Origin: Ganoderma boninense
Taxonomy: Eukaryota > Basidiomycota > Agaricomycetes > Polyporales > Polyporaceae
DNA length: 64,000 nt
Direction: 5' to 3'
NCBI GenBank assembly: GCA_002900995.3
Contig: CM035306.1
Coordinates: 3,072,100-3,136,099 of the forward strand
Shown: in pieces, positions 46,434 to 57,491 of the stretch
How positions within the stretch are numbered: position 1 is the stretch's first letter
Layout: the number at the start of each line of letters is the position of its first letter
The notes under the pieces: generated by a model
What the model saw: the letters and a program-made list of their open reading frames with translations, nothing else
Databases searched by the model: none
Told to the model about the DNA's origin: nothing
Made by a program: the position numbers and the translations under genes

Positions 46434-47309
46434 GTTTCCGTGAGATATATCAACCAGGAGAGGGGATGTATGGCACGGATGAGAGGGAAGCCGCGTGTGT
46501 GGCTGAACACTAGGATACCGGGAGCGTGACAGAGAAGACGTAGTCGCCGCTGTGCATCAAGTTTCGTGATAGGCTGGTATCGAGTGTGAGCAGGAACGTC
46601 AACCAGAGAATATAAGAGCCGCAGGATAGAGGTAGAGACGTGCAAGAGGTCCGAGGCAAGTGGCCGAGGACGAGTGGTGGTTCGGTAATCTCCGAAATGG
46701 TGCTCGTCCCATTATGGCAACCATTCAGGATCGTCGCAGTCGGGGTTATCCGAGGATCATCCAGGGACTCCCTTCTGCAAAGCTAGCTTATTTGAAAGCC
46801 GTCGAGAGCTTAGAGGGGGCGAGAGCACTTGCATTACCACCGGCTTCGATATTTTGAGAATAGGTCACTCAATCTGCCTCCATCGCACCCACGGAATCGC
46901 TCGCAAGTAGCGGTTTGCGAGACTTTGTATTGTCCAACTCGGATTAGAACGTGAATATCAGAGAAGACAGTCCTAAACACTACGGTAACCATTGAGCATA
47001 TGCATAATAATTATCTGCGCGACTCTGCAGCCCCCGGTGTTGCTCGAGCGCGGCCATCACATCTCACTAAGGTGGTAACTACGGGTATCGACGAGAAAAT
47101 GCGTGGATCTGTACACAAACGAATGGCGCAACTGACAAGACGGATGATACTGATGGGAACCTGGAACCCAGGATCACCACAGTGAAGAGCATAGTCTATG
47201 AGCGTCCACAGAGAGCACTCCAGTCCGTCCTGGCTCGAGACTTTCAAAACCTCGCCCGAGGCACACTGCCCCTCTTCCAGCCTCCCTGCTGCGTATCCCA
47301 AGGGCGACA
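46434..47309. other. Intergenic: VID21 promoter and KNR4 3' region
   Basis: 876 bp between two minus-strand genes. Short open frames occur (for example 46660-46857 plus) but with no family similarity or splice context. Nothing called. Confidence 0.5.
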
Positions 47310-49417
47310 TTACTTCAAGTCTATCGAAGCCACCGAGTCCGTTTTCCGTTTCCCGCCACCAAGGTTCCCGAGCTTCTTGAGGCTGGAGGACACGCTGCTC
47401 TTCTTCCTTCCGTGTGTCTTCTTGCTTGCTTTTGAGTCTGTCGACTTGATCGACGCGACCTCAACCGCAGCTTCTGCCGCCTCCGCCTCAGGGTGCTCGT
47501 CCTCGTGTTCGTCTACCAGCACACCTTCGGCTGCCAGGGCATCTTCCGTCGTGCCGGACATGCCGCCGCCGCCAACAAGCCGAATCGTGGTATCGGGCTC
47601 TTGATTTGGCGGTGCATCCTCAGCGTCGATAAGAACGGGAGAGTCTTCTTCCGACTTCGAGTAACCGACGGCGCCGTAGACCTCCGATGATCCCACGAGC
47701 GTCGCATCCTCGTGGAGAAGGTCAGGCACGGAGGTGGGAGACGTGACGATCTCGACAGCCTTGAGAGCCTCTTCAGGAGAATCGACCAAGTTTGTCTGGA
47801 TCTCCAGTGTGAGTTTCGGCGAAGGGGATTGCGACCGCGCCTTGCGAGGGGGAACGGCCGTTAAGGGGACGGCGGACATAGACTCCTGGCGGACGGGGTT
47901 TCCTTCGACATCGTTTTGAGGGGGGAAGGCAGGGCTAACGTCATCGTCATCGGGAGTGAGGTTGCTGGGTGAAGGGAGGTCGACAGGCATGGGCGCCGGA
48001 GGCCTGGTGACGGATATTGTGGGGAGCTGTTTTAATGAGTGGTTTGCGACATTTCCTAAAGGAGTGGGCAGAGACGATTCGTCCAAAGCGCTCGTCTCCT
48101 TGTCGCCTACGGCCGTGTCAAGACCAACAGAGCTGGTTGATGGCACTAGGGATAGCGGATCCGGAATGACCTTCTCCTGTGTGTTGTTATAGCATATGAA
48201 AAGCAGAACGACGATTCTACTCACCTTTGCCACGCTTGGAGGCTGCTGAAGAATACTCTCGGGCACGATGCCCGCATCTATCCACCTCCGCACACTCTTG
48301 TCCGCCCAAGCCTCTAAGACGCTCCAACCCTTATACTCCCCGGCCAACCTCAGTCCACCCGTGCCCGTATCACCTCCAGTGTCACCCTGCCCACCTCCCA
48401 CGCCGTCAAAGAAGTAGCTCTCGTATCCAATCGAGTCCTCGCTCCCATCACTCCCATCGTTCCCGCCGCCCATCTCGAAGCCCTCCCCGCTCTCCAAGTC
48501 CTCCACGAACCCCGCCAGGAACTTCGCCCACCCACCAGGCCCGTCGCCGCGCCACATAACGACCTTGGTGTCGAAGTCCCGTCCGAACACGATCACCTGT
48601 CCCACCGCGCCGCCCTCGCCGGGGTTCATGTCGATGCCGAGGTAGTTTCCTGCCTTGTCCGCGATGAGGGGTATCCACCCGCGGCATGAGTACTCACGTC
48701 GGACCCACCCCGAGGGGATCGAGTCCATCATCTCCCTGAGCCCGGCGTTTGCCCCGGTCTGGGGGTCGTCGTCAACTTCGCGCCAAAACCGCCACTCCTC
48801 GAGCACGTCCTCGAGCGGGAGCAGCGTGAGCCCGAAGAAGAGGCCCTCAGAGCACCCTGCAGCGCTCTCGGGCTCCTGTCCGTCGACGCATAGATACGAC
48901 TCGCGGACGGGCTGCGGGAGCGAGAACCCGAAGGCCATCTCGAGCTGCGCGAGGTCCTGTGGGAGGATGCCGTAGTTGAGGGTATCGCCAAGCTCAGGGT
49001 ATTCACGCTCGAGCCAGAGCCGGAGACGGTTCCATGTGGTGGAGAGCGGGGGGTATGGCAGTCCAGCTCCCGCAGCGGTATTGTGCAGCGGGAGGATCGA
49101 CGAGGACTTGGGGGTGACAGCGCTAGCCGTAGGCCGCAGTGCGTTAGCATCATCACGATATCAAAATGCAGCGAGACGCGTGGAACATACGAGCTGGGGA
49201 CGTCGTAGTACGGCCCTGACGGTGAATGAGGGGGATACGAGTACGACGATGGTGGAAACTGAGCAGTCTGAAGGGTGTCCGGGTTGAATGCGTCTGGATG
49301 AGGCGATTGACTAGGGGAGGAAGTGGGCAGGCTGAACGCTTCGATGGTGGAGGTCATGGCCCTGCGAGAGGAGGTGCGGCTGTTTTTGCTGGTGAAGAGA
49401 CTTGCAAGCCAGCTCAT
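47310..49417 (-). CDS. KNR4: KNR4/SMI1 cell-wall synthesis regulator (SUKH fold)
   Basis: Predicted 663-residue protein from three exons in phase: 49417-49191, 49122-48225 and 48176-47310. It begins MSWLASLFTSKNSRT and continues into a Ser/Pro-rich stretch. The SMI1_KNR4 domain (about residues 100-330) shows NRLRLWLEREYPELGDTLN, MAFGFSLPQPVRESYLCVDGQE, IPLIADKAGNYLGIDMNPGEGG and VIVFGRDFDTKVVMW, which match yeast Knr4/Smi1. The remaining ~330 residues are disordered, Pro/Ser/Glu-rich, ending in a basic Gly/Lys stretch. Yeast Knr4 coordinates beta-1,3-glucan synthesis with the Slt2 MAP kinase and calcineurin; the same role here is inferred from the conserved domain. The second intron (48177-48224) is only 48 bp and lacks an in-frame stop, so retention would extend the protein by 16 residues. 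Confidence 0.92.
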
Positions 49418-50105
49418 GGTGGGTGTCGTGAGTCAAGAGGCAGGCCAGCAGAGCAGGGATGGGGAAGGTAAGTGATTCAAGGCCAGGCGGGTGGAGCCAA
49501 AGAACCGCTCTCGGGCGAAGCGCTAACGTCGGGAGCGTGAAGGGCCAAAACCAATCAGGAGAAATACTGCGGAAGATCCGCCAGAGCCTGGAGGCAGCGC
49601 GAGGTGATTGTCGTGCAGCGAGGGGGCTCCGGAGGATGAGTGGTGGAGAGAGAGGCCTTGGTGGTCAGAGCTCAGGAATGGTCGACACTGTCACGGTCAA
49701 GTGAAACATCTCACTGCGCCCTCCTTGCCCACCATCCACTAAGCGCCCATGGGCGCCGTCGTCGCCCCCTGCACGCGCACTTCTGGTCCAGTCCTTGCTC
49801 TCCTCCGGCTATGCGGCCAGTGTCTCCGAAATTTATCCGCAATTCACTCCAGCACGTCGCAAATCCATCCCCTCTCTTCCAGCGAACACCTGGACCGTCC
49901 AAGTAAAACTGTTCCCTGCAGTCCCGCGCGAACTCCAAGGTTGCTCAATGAAATGGAGTAGTTTCGATCTTTCAATTCTGTGCCGATTTAAACGTTGGTC
50001 GACATGACGGGGGCCATAAAGCCACCACATATCAATACTATGCGAGTTTGTCTAATGATACAAATGTACAGAGACGATAACTAAAGCAACCCGGTTTCAG
50101 ACCAC
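49418..50105. other. Intergenic: KNR4 promoter and SCOT 3' region
   Basis: 688 bp, GC-rich on the KNR4 side and AT-richer near 49,950-50,100 where the 3' end of the CoA transferase gene is expected. No gene recognised. Confidence 0.5.
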
Positions 50106-52259
50106 TCAGAACGTTGCCAGCACGTCCGCAACCCGGAAGTCACAGGCTGTCTTGGCCCGGAGCTCATCCAGTGTAATGCCCTCCGCGATATCCGTCAAGG
50201 TCAGCTCGCCCGCCACGCGGTCGACCTTGAACACCGCCAGGTCCGTAACGATCATACTGACTGAACGTGCGCCGGTCAGGGGCAGACTGCACTCGCTGAC
50301 GATCTTGGGCGTGCCATCCTTCGATACGTGCTGCATCGTCGCGATGACCTTGGTCTTGTCGGGGTTGGAGACGAGGTCCATGGCACCACCGATACCTGCG
50401 TGGTGGTGAGTCTCCACGCCATTCACAGCGCAACGACAGATGACATGGACTCACCCTTGACGAGCTTGCCCGGGATCATGAAGTTAGCGATGTCACCCGC
50501 CTGCGACACTTGCATGGCCTACAGGTACAAGCCATGAGCTGGAAAGCGTAGTTGAAGCGACAAAGCCACTTACACCAAGACATGTAACATCCATGTGGCC
50601 ACCACGAATCATGTTGAACGACTCCGCAGAATCTGTCTCATATGTCAGCGCCGTGCTCAAATACTGTCAACCAAGAGCGGGAAGACGTACCGAAAGTTGA
50701 TGCACCAGGGAGGAGAGTGGCAGTCTCCTTGCCAGCGTTGATGATATCCCTGAAGGCAATGAGCCGCTCAGAACACAATCGCGCCCGCGTCAGGGAAGTG
50801 GACTCACGCATCAACTTGCTCGCTCGTGGGGTAGGGACCCATACCCAAGATACCGTTCTCACTCTCCACCCAGACCTTCACCTTAGGGTCAAGGTACTAC
50901 AGCGCAGTATGAGTCAAGTTCTCGTACAGAATAGAAGTGAGATCTAGCTTACCTCAGGGATGATTGTGGGGACACCGACACCAAGGTTAATGTAGAAGCC
51001 ATCACCGATCTCGCGAGCGGCACGCTTGGCAATCTTATGGCGCCAATCCAGAGCCGTCTTCTTCGAGTCTCCTGCCTTCGACTGCTCGGCGGAGCTGGGC
51101 GCCAGTTTTGTCACCTCGATTGACTTGGCCTCGGTGGCCTGGACGATACGGTCGACGTAGACACCGGGGACGTGGATGGCATTCGGCGACAAGCTTCCGA
51201 CCGGGCTGCAAGGGAGAGCAACACTTCAGTCCCACGAGGCATGCGAATAGTGTCCTGCTATGACGTACACGATCTCCTCAGCCTCGACGATGGTCAGTTT
51301 TGCGTTGCGGGCCATGACGCCATTGTAGTTGTTGGCCGTGTACCTGGTGACCACCTTAGCATCTTCGCGAGCGCTAACTGGAGGAACTTTTTTGCACGAA
51401 CCTGAAGACCAAGTTACCGACCTCGTCGGCCTTCCATGCATGCACGAACGCGACGTCGCCAGCGATGGCTGGCTCCATGATGAACCGCCGACCGCCGAAG
51501 AGGCGGGCCTCCTTCGGGTTTCCTGGAATCATGACACCGGCCTTCATTCCGCCGGGGTTGTAGCGGATCGGAATGCCTCCCGACTCCACAGTGGTGTTCG
51601 CACCGGTGGGGGTGAAGATGCATGGTTCGCCGGACGCATGGGCGTGCAGACGGGCGACGAGGGTGCCCTGGGGAACGAGCTCGATGCCGACCTCGCCGTT
51701 GAGATACCCCGACTCCAGGAATTTGTTCCTGCACGTGAAGAAGAAGCTAGGTCAGGCGGTGAGAACCTCGAGCGAGCACGGGAGAACCACGTACCCGCCA
51801 AGGTATGAGATCATCACAGTGTCGAGCTGTTTCGACTTGATGAGCTTGACTGGGGAGGGGGTCAGCACACATGGAAGATTGTCCGGAACGCGGGCGGAAA
51901 GAGTTACCGAGACCGTGGTCGCCAGCCCCGGCGTTGTTGGACACGGCCGTCAGGTTCCGAACGTCTGGTCGCTTTGCGAGGGCGCTGATGAGAGTTTCAG
52001 GAATGCCACACAGTCCGAACCCTGTGGGGGAGGGAGGGTAAGCGAAGGTTGTCGGGGAACATGAAGATTACGTACCCCCGGAAAGGATGATGTCGCCAGT
52101 CTTGACGTCTTTTACGGCCTCATCGACCGAGTCCCAAACCTTGGTTTTTCTGGGAGCATCCGCGACGACGGAGTAATACCGTAGACGGGTAGCAATGGCG
52201 ATGCGGCTGCTACTGTGAGCACGGGGGATAGCGACGGCACGAGCCCTAAGAGCCAACAT
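50106..52259 (-). CDS. Succinyl-CoA:3-ketoacid CoA transferase, copy 1
   Basis: Mitochondrial enzyme that transfers CoA from succinyl-CoA to acetoacetate. 522 predicted residues (human OXCT1 520). Eleven exons close in phase: 52259-52076, 52021-51908, 51849-51795, 51728-51402, 51343-51269, 51205-50953, 50896-50808, 50749-50691, 50632-50574, 50518-50455 and 50395-50106. An Arg/Ser/Ala-rich presequence ([19 protein letters not shown]) precedes the alpha-subunit-like half ([41 protein letters not shown]). A Lys/Ser linker leads to the beta half ([28 protein letters not shown] with the catalytic Glu, [26 protein letters not shown]). A close paralogue follows immediately upstream in the same direction. 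Confidence 0.95.
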
Positions 52260-52905
52260 GAGGGTATCGGGGATGGGGGAGTGTGAAGGAGGGGATAGAG
52301 GGGGTATTCCGGGAGAGGTAGTGAACGGGACGAAGCCGAACGAAAGCGAACGACGGTCGTGAGGTATACGGGGAGCGGGAGGTCAGAAGAGCGGGGCTAC
52401 AGAGCGAGTGGACGTTATATATGTGAGTGTGGCTCGGCTGCGCGCGGAGCATAGGGCCCTGTCGCTTCCGCCGCATTTCCGTGGGCATGGCTGTTTTCCG
52501 AAGGTGAGGGCGAGTATCTTGAGAGTGGAGGAGGTGTTGGTGGCCAAACTGGTCAAGAGATCCCCCGGCTCCGATGGCCGTACCCCGCATTCCCCAGACG
52601 CGCCTCGGCGCCTGCCGGGACACCGAATCCGATGATGCAGGAACAGGCGAGGGCCTGTTCCGCTGCTTGCCCGGCTCCCGTTGCACACTGTAATCTCTTA
52701 CCCAACCATTGGTCGCCCCAACGTGTCGGACTCACATGTCCCCGCGTGCGGGGTTAAGCAAATGTGAATGCGGAGAAGTGGGGATCATAGGATCATGTTC
52801 GCCTACGCCTTTTGTATGTAATCCTTCGTGTCATAGAGCGCGAGAACGGAAAAAGAATATACAGTACAGGGAAAGCCAACACGCATGTCCTCCGTGCGTC
52901 GCTTC
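52260..52905. other. Spacer between the tandem CoA transferase genes
   Basis: 646 bp holding the promoter of copy 1 and the 3' region of copy 2. C/T-rich on the minus strand just upstream of the copy 1 start (52260-52400). No further gene. Confidence 0.55.
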
Positions 52906-55100
52906 TTACGCTCGGCCGACCATGGGCGAAACCTTGAACTCCGCATCCGTCTTCGCCCTCACTTCTTCCAAAGTTACTCCTTCCTGCAGCTCCGACAGAA
53001 TCAGCGTACCCGTCTTCCGGTCGACGTCGAATACTGCAAGCTCAGTGATGATCTGGCTGACGGTGCGTGCACCCGTCAGTGGAAGTGTGCACTCGTTCAG
53101 TATCTTCGAACTGCCGTCCTTCGCACAGTGCTCCATGACGACGATGACCTTAGTCTTGTCCGGGTTCGACACGAGGTCCATCGCCCCACCGATACCCTTG
53201 ACTAGCTTGCCCGGAATCATGAAGTTCGCAATGTCGCCCTTCGCAGACACTTGCATAGCCTGTGAGTGTGAATAACCGGTCTCGTCAGTCCACAGCATCC
53301 GTGCATGGGAAGAATATCGGATTGACCCCGAGAATAGCAACATCGATGTGCCCACCACGAATCATCGCGAACGATTCGTAGGAATCTGCGAACTCAAATC
53401 GTCAGACCGCTCAGCCGGTGGAATGTCATTTTAGGTCGTACCGAACACTGCCGACCCGGGGAGGAGGGTCACAGTTTCCTTGCCCGCGTTGATGATGTCA
53501 CTTTCCGGAGAGTCCTCGGTGAGTATGTACTCAAAGCCATACCAAAAATCTTGACTCACGCGTCAACCTGTTCCTTGGTGGGATACGGACCCATGCCGAG
53601 AATGCCGTTCTCGCTCTGGAGCCAGACCTTGACTCCTGGTGGAAGGAACTGTATCCCACAAATTAGAATTGAGAAGCATCGATCCAAGGCACGACAACCG
53701 ACCTCAGGAACCAAGGTGGGCATCCCGATACCAAGGTTGACGTAGTAGCCGTCCTTCAGCTCCTTCGCCGCACGACTGGCAATCTTGTTCCTCGTTGCAA
53801 GGGCAGCCTGCTTGGCGGGGTCCGATGACTTCTCGTCAACCGGAGAAGAATCCCGCGCCAAAGACATGATCTCAATCTCCTTCGGCGCACTCGCTTTCAC
53901 GATACGGTCGACGTAGATGCCGGGCAGGTGGATGGCATTCGGCGAGAGGGAGCCTACAGGTACGATCTCCTCTGCCTACTTTCGTGTCAGCGCGCGGTTC
54001 GTCCAGATGCCTCTGTCCTACGCTTGTACGTACCTCCACAATGGTCAATTTCGCATTCCTCGCCATCGTCGGGGAGAAGTTCTTCGCGGCATATCTGAAC
54101 ACGCAGTTTCCGACCTCGTCCACCTTCCACGCGCGGACAAGGGCAACGTCGCCGGCGATAGCAGGCTCGAGGACGAACCGACGCCCATTGAACTCGCGCG
54201 CCTCCTTCTTGTTCCCCGGTACGGCAACCCCCGCCTTATGTCCGCCTTCCTTCAAGCGGATGGGGATAGAACCCTCCTCCACTGCGGTCGAAGCACCTGT
54301 GGGGGTGAAAAATGCGGGGAAGCCCGCAGCATGGGCGTGCAGCCTTCCCACGAGCGTGCCTTGGGGAATGAGCTCAAGCGAGATCTTGCCATCCAGGTAA
54401 AGCGATTCAAAGTGCTTGTTCCTGCAGAATCCCGAGCGATAAGCCGCTGGTGTGCGATACGTACAATCAGGCCCGCCAATGTACGTACCCACCAATGTAG
54501 GATGCCATGACCTTGTCGATTTGCCCGCTATACAGCAGCTTGCCTGTCGTGTGATTCAGCATGCGTCGTCTGGACCGACGAGGTGTGAAGAAGACGCACC
54601 GAGCCCTTTGTCTCCTGACCCCACATTGTTGGAGACCACCGTCAGGCCTGTGATCGAATCCTTCTTCTTGGAGACCGCTGCGATTAAGGTATCTGTAGAC
54701 AGCTCATATCAGGTTCCTCGAACGTGTCCGAGGCACGTCGTAAGTACGCACCAGGAGTACCGCACAGGCCGAAACCTTCCCCCACACAGCAACCATGTCA
54801 AACGTCAAACCTCGCGATCGCGCATACATGTCTGTGCAACCACATACCTCCACTCAGAAGGACGTCTCCCGACTTGATGTCCGCTACGGCCTCATCCACT
54901 GAGTCCCACACCTTCTTCGTCGTCGGAAGGGCATCTTCTGGAGCAACCGTACTGTACAAGGTACGCCCCAGCTGCGCAGGACCCTTTGCTTGGAGGAGAG
55001 GTGGCCTGGGAAGGGTTCCGATGGCTTTCCGTGCCAGGTATCCTGGCAGGACAAGCCTGGACGGGATCGCACGTGCAGCGCAAGCAGTCCTCGCAAGCAT
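52906..55100 (-). CDS. Succinyl-CoA:3-ketoacid CoA transferase, copy 2
   Basis: Paralogue of the neighbouring enzyme with the same two-half layout. A longer presequence ([20 protein letters not shown]...) is followed by [22 protein letters not shown], then [84 protein letters not shown] with the catalytic Glu, [18 protein letters not shown] and [10 protein letters not shown]. Many introns fall at the same places as in copy 1 (for example the one before GFGLCG and the one after MISYLGG/MASYIGG), supporting tandem duplication. One exon after the first intron is only about 22 nt (around 54752-54773). Exon 1 is 55100-54848. The substitutions relative to copy 1 are numerous, so the duplication is not recent. 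Exon borders other than the first were not all fixed base by base. Confidence 0.93.
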
Positions 55101-55744
55101 GTTGACGTTCCAAGTTTCAAGTCACGGCACTACAAATGTGGTTACGCCGTATTTCCCCGAGTGGGTGATTGTCGTCGGCCGTCGCGGTCGGCGGTGGCAG
55201 GTTGCTGCTGAGCGTCCTACGTCCCTGCTGGAGTCCGAGAGCCTGGTCGACAGAAGTCAGAAGCCGGAGGTCGACGGGTGGTGGCCAGGCAGGGATTGAG
55301 AAGGAAGTGAAGAAGCAGTCGGGACGAGTTCGGCCGCGAGACCGGGGTATATGTGCAGGTCGCTGAGCATCGCCGAACACCAGTCGTGGTCGAGCTCGTG
55401 TGCATGTGAGCCGCATCGGCCGGTGCTTGTGAGAGCGCGAGTGACGCATTTGGGTTCTGGCAAAACTCCACAACCGCCCGACCCGAATCCCGCCTGAATC
55501 CATCTCCACTCTATGCACTCGTCTTAAGAGACACAAACCATCCCAGCATACGGGTCCATACGGGATGTCAGTAGATGCCAATCTAGCTCACGAAGAAGAC
55601 GGGCGCAGGCGGAAAAGACCTACTCTACAGTAGGGGGCACACGGCCGAAATCCAACCCAGGGCACTGTGTGCGACAGCGTCCGTAATTTACATGGCAAAT
55701 GTACTTCAATAATGTCCCTTGTCCTCCTACTCGGCCCGAACCAT
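55101..55744. other. Intergenic: SCOT copy 2 promoter and twinfilin 3' region
   Basis: 644 bp. Open frames here on both strands are short and mutually overlapping, without family motifs. Nothing called. Confidence 0.5.
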
Positions 55745-57098
55745 TCACCGCGCCTTCTTTGCTGGGCCTCTCGGACGCGCAAACGGCTTCTTCTCACCAT
55801 TGTCGGCTGGCCCCCCTCCAACGACCGTCGGAGCATCAGATCCAGCCAGTCCCAGCTCCGTCACAAGGTGTTTCTCGTCCAGCTCCGAAGGGTCCGACGT
55901 CTCGACCTTCCGCGCGGACAATGTGGAGGTGCTCCGGGCTGATTCTAAGAACCCTTTCACCTCCTTCACAACAAAAAGCACAGCACTGGAGTACAACATG
56001 CGATGCCTCACGGGGGAGGCAGACGGGCAAGAGTAGATTGGCACTAGGTCGCAAGCATGACAATGAGCCTAAACTCTGGCCGCGTGTGGGGGATGGACTG
56101 ACCAATTTCCCTTCGTGGCGGAGAAGTGACGGCTTGGGGCCAGGCAAAGAACGCGTAGACTGGTCCAACAGTCAGTGACACCGGATGCTCTCGAATGAAG
56201 ACCTCCTTACCCGGAGAATCGGTGGGTAGCGAGGTGCCCAATTGGGAGACATCAATCTCGTTCGTGGAGGATAGCAACAAGGTCTCTGTCGCAGGATCAA
56301 TGGTCTGGCAAGTGGCAACGAAGTTAGTACATCAGACCAAAACATTAAGTATCCACGAACTCACCAGAACAACAAGACGGCTGTCATCTGCCGCTACAAG
56401 ATCCTTGATGGCTTCTTCTGCCTCCGGTGACCAGTGGAGGAAAACACCTTGTCCGATGTGGTTCTGTCTTGCCCGGCTGCCCTCATAACTTCGACCACCT
56501 GCTTCACGTTCTGCGGCCTTAACCTCTTCGATCTCCTTCTCCCTTGCGCTCATGGGCTTTGGTGCGGCCAAGTGACGTTTGTGCCTTGCATACGCTTCCG
56601 CGTTGACGTCTTCCTTGGCGGTGGCAAAGATTTGATCGACGAAGTGCGCCGATCCGAGACTCTTGGTCAACGTATTCCGGGTTGCAGCATAGAGCATCTG
56701 CGACAGCTCTTGGGTCATATTCAACCAGACGAACCAGCATAGGACACATACCTTGTCCCTGACCTTGGCAGAGTCGGGAACATAGTAGACGGCCAGCCAC
56801 TCTGTGGGAGGATCATCCAATCTGACAAGAACATACGCGGGGACGCTCTCTTCTAGGATATCCCCAAGTTTGTCAAGATCCTGATTCAGGGTGCCAGATG
56901 GAGGGTGAGTGCCATCGGGAACGAGGGATTCTGGCAGGCAGGGGGCAATGAGCGACCGGTTCGGAATGGAGAGAAGTGGCACTGGCAGAGACCATTCTGG
57001 ATGGAGATCTTGAGGAACCGAACGCTCGCGGAGTCTAGTGCATCAGAGAAGGCAGAGGAAAGCTCCTGCGAAACCGCGATTCCCGTTGGTGCAGACAT
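55745..57098 (-). CDS. TWF1: Twinfilin, actin monomer-binding protein
   Basis: Predicted 372 residues from five exons in phase: 57098-56993, 56930-56752, 56697-56365, 56304-56103 and 56043-55745. Two ADF-homology domains. The first starts SAPTGIAVSQELSSAFSDAL and continues [55 protein letters not shown]. The second includes RLVVLTIDPATETLLL, EPRYAFF-like and IYSCPSASPVRHRMLYSSAV. The tail is basic (FARPRGPAKKAR), as in other twinfilins, where it contacts capping protein and phosphoinositides. Without the fourth intron (56044-56102) the frame ends at a false stop in front of YSCPS, so the second domain is easily missed. The start codon lies 393 bp from the divergent FYVE gene. Confidence 0.92.
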
Positions 57099-57491
57099 GA
57101 TTCTTGCAGAGCAGAGCTACAGAGCTGAGCTGAGGATATCGACGCGGTGTGCATGGGCGGCTAGATGATGACGCGGAGAAGCGATCCGGGCATCCGGGTG
57201 CAGTATCCTTGGGCGTAGCGCCCTGCTGAGACCGGCGAGGGCACGACAGACGCGGTACTGTACTTGGCTTCAACCTCGACATACGCTCTGTTCCGGCACC
57301 CTTCATCCTCAGCCATCTTGACGCTAACAGCCCTCTGCGAGGTCGCAACATTCTGCCAGGTGACCGTTGTCGGCTACGACGACAGGCGGCTTGTCTCAGC
57401 GCTGGTTCACTGGTTCTCGCAGCTTCCCCCGTCGTGCTAGTAACCTGAAGCTCGGCCGTGGCACCCCGCCTCAAGCATCCTAATCCGCATC
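57099..57491. promoter_or_regulatory. Shared divergent promoter of twinfilin and the PEP7-like gene
   Basis: 393 bp between two start codons facing away from each other; no other gene fits in it. Both genes serve actin/endocytic trafficking, so shared regulation is conceivable, but no specific binding site was identified. Confidence 0.5.

Noticed and set aside
56040..56105. Premature stop in twinfilin after RLIVMLAT
   Set aside because: A 59-bp intron (56044-56102) removes it and joins the conserved second ADF-H domain.
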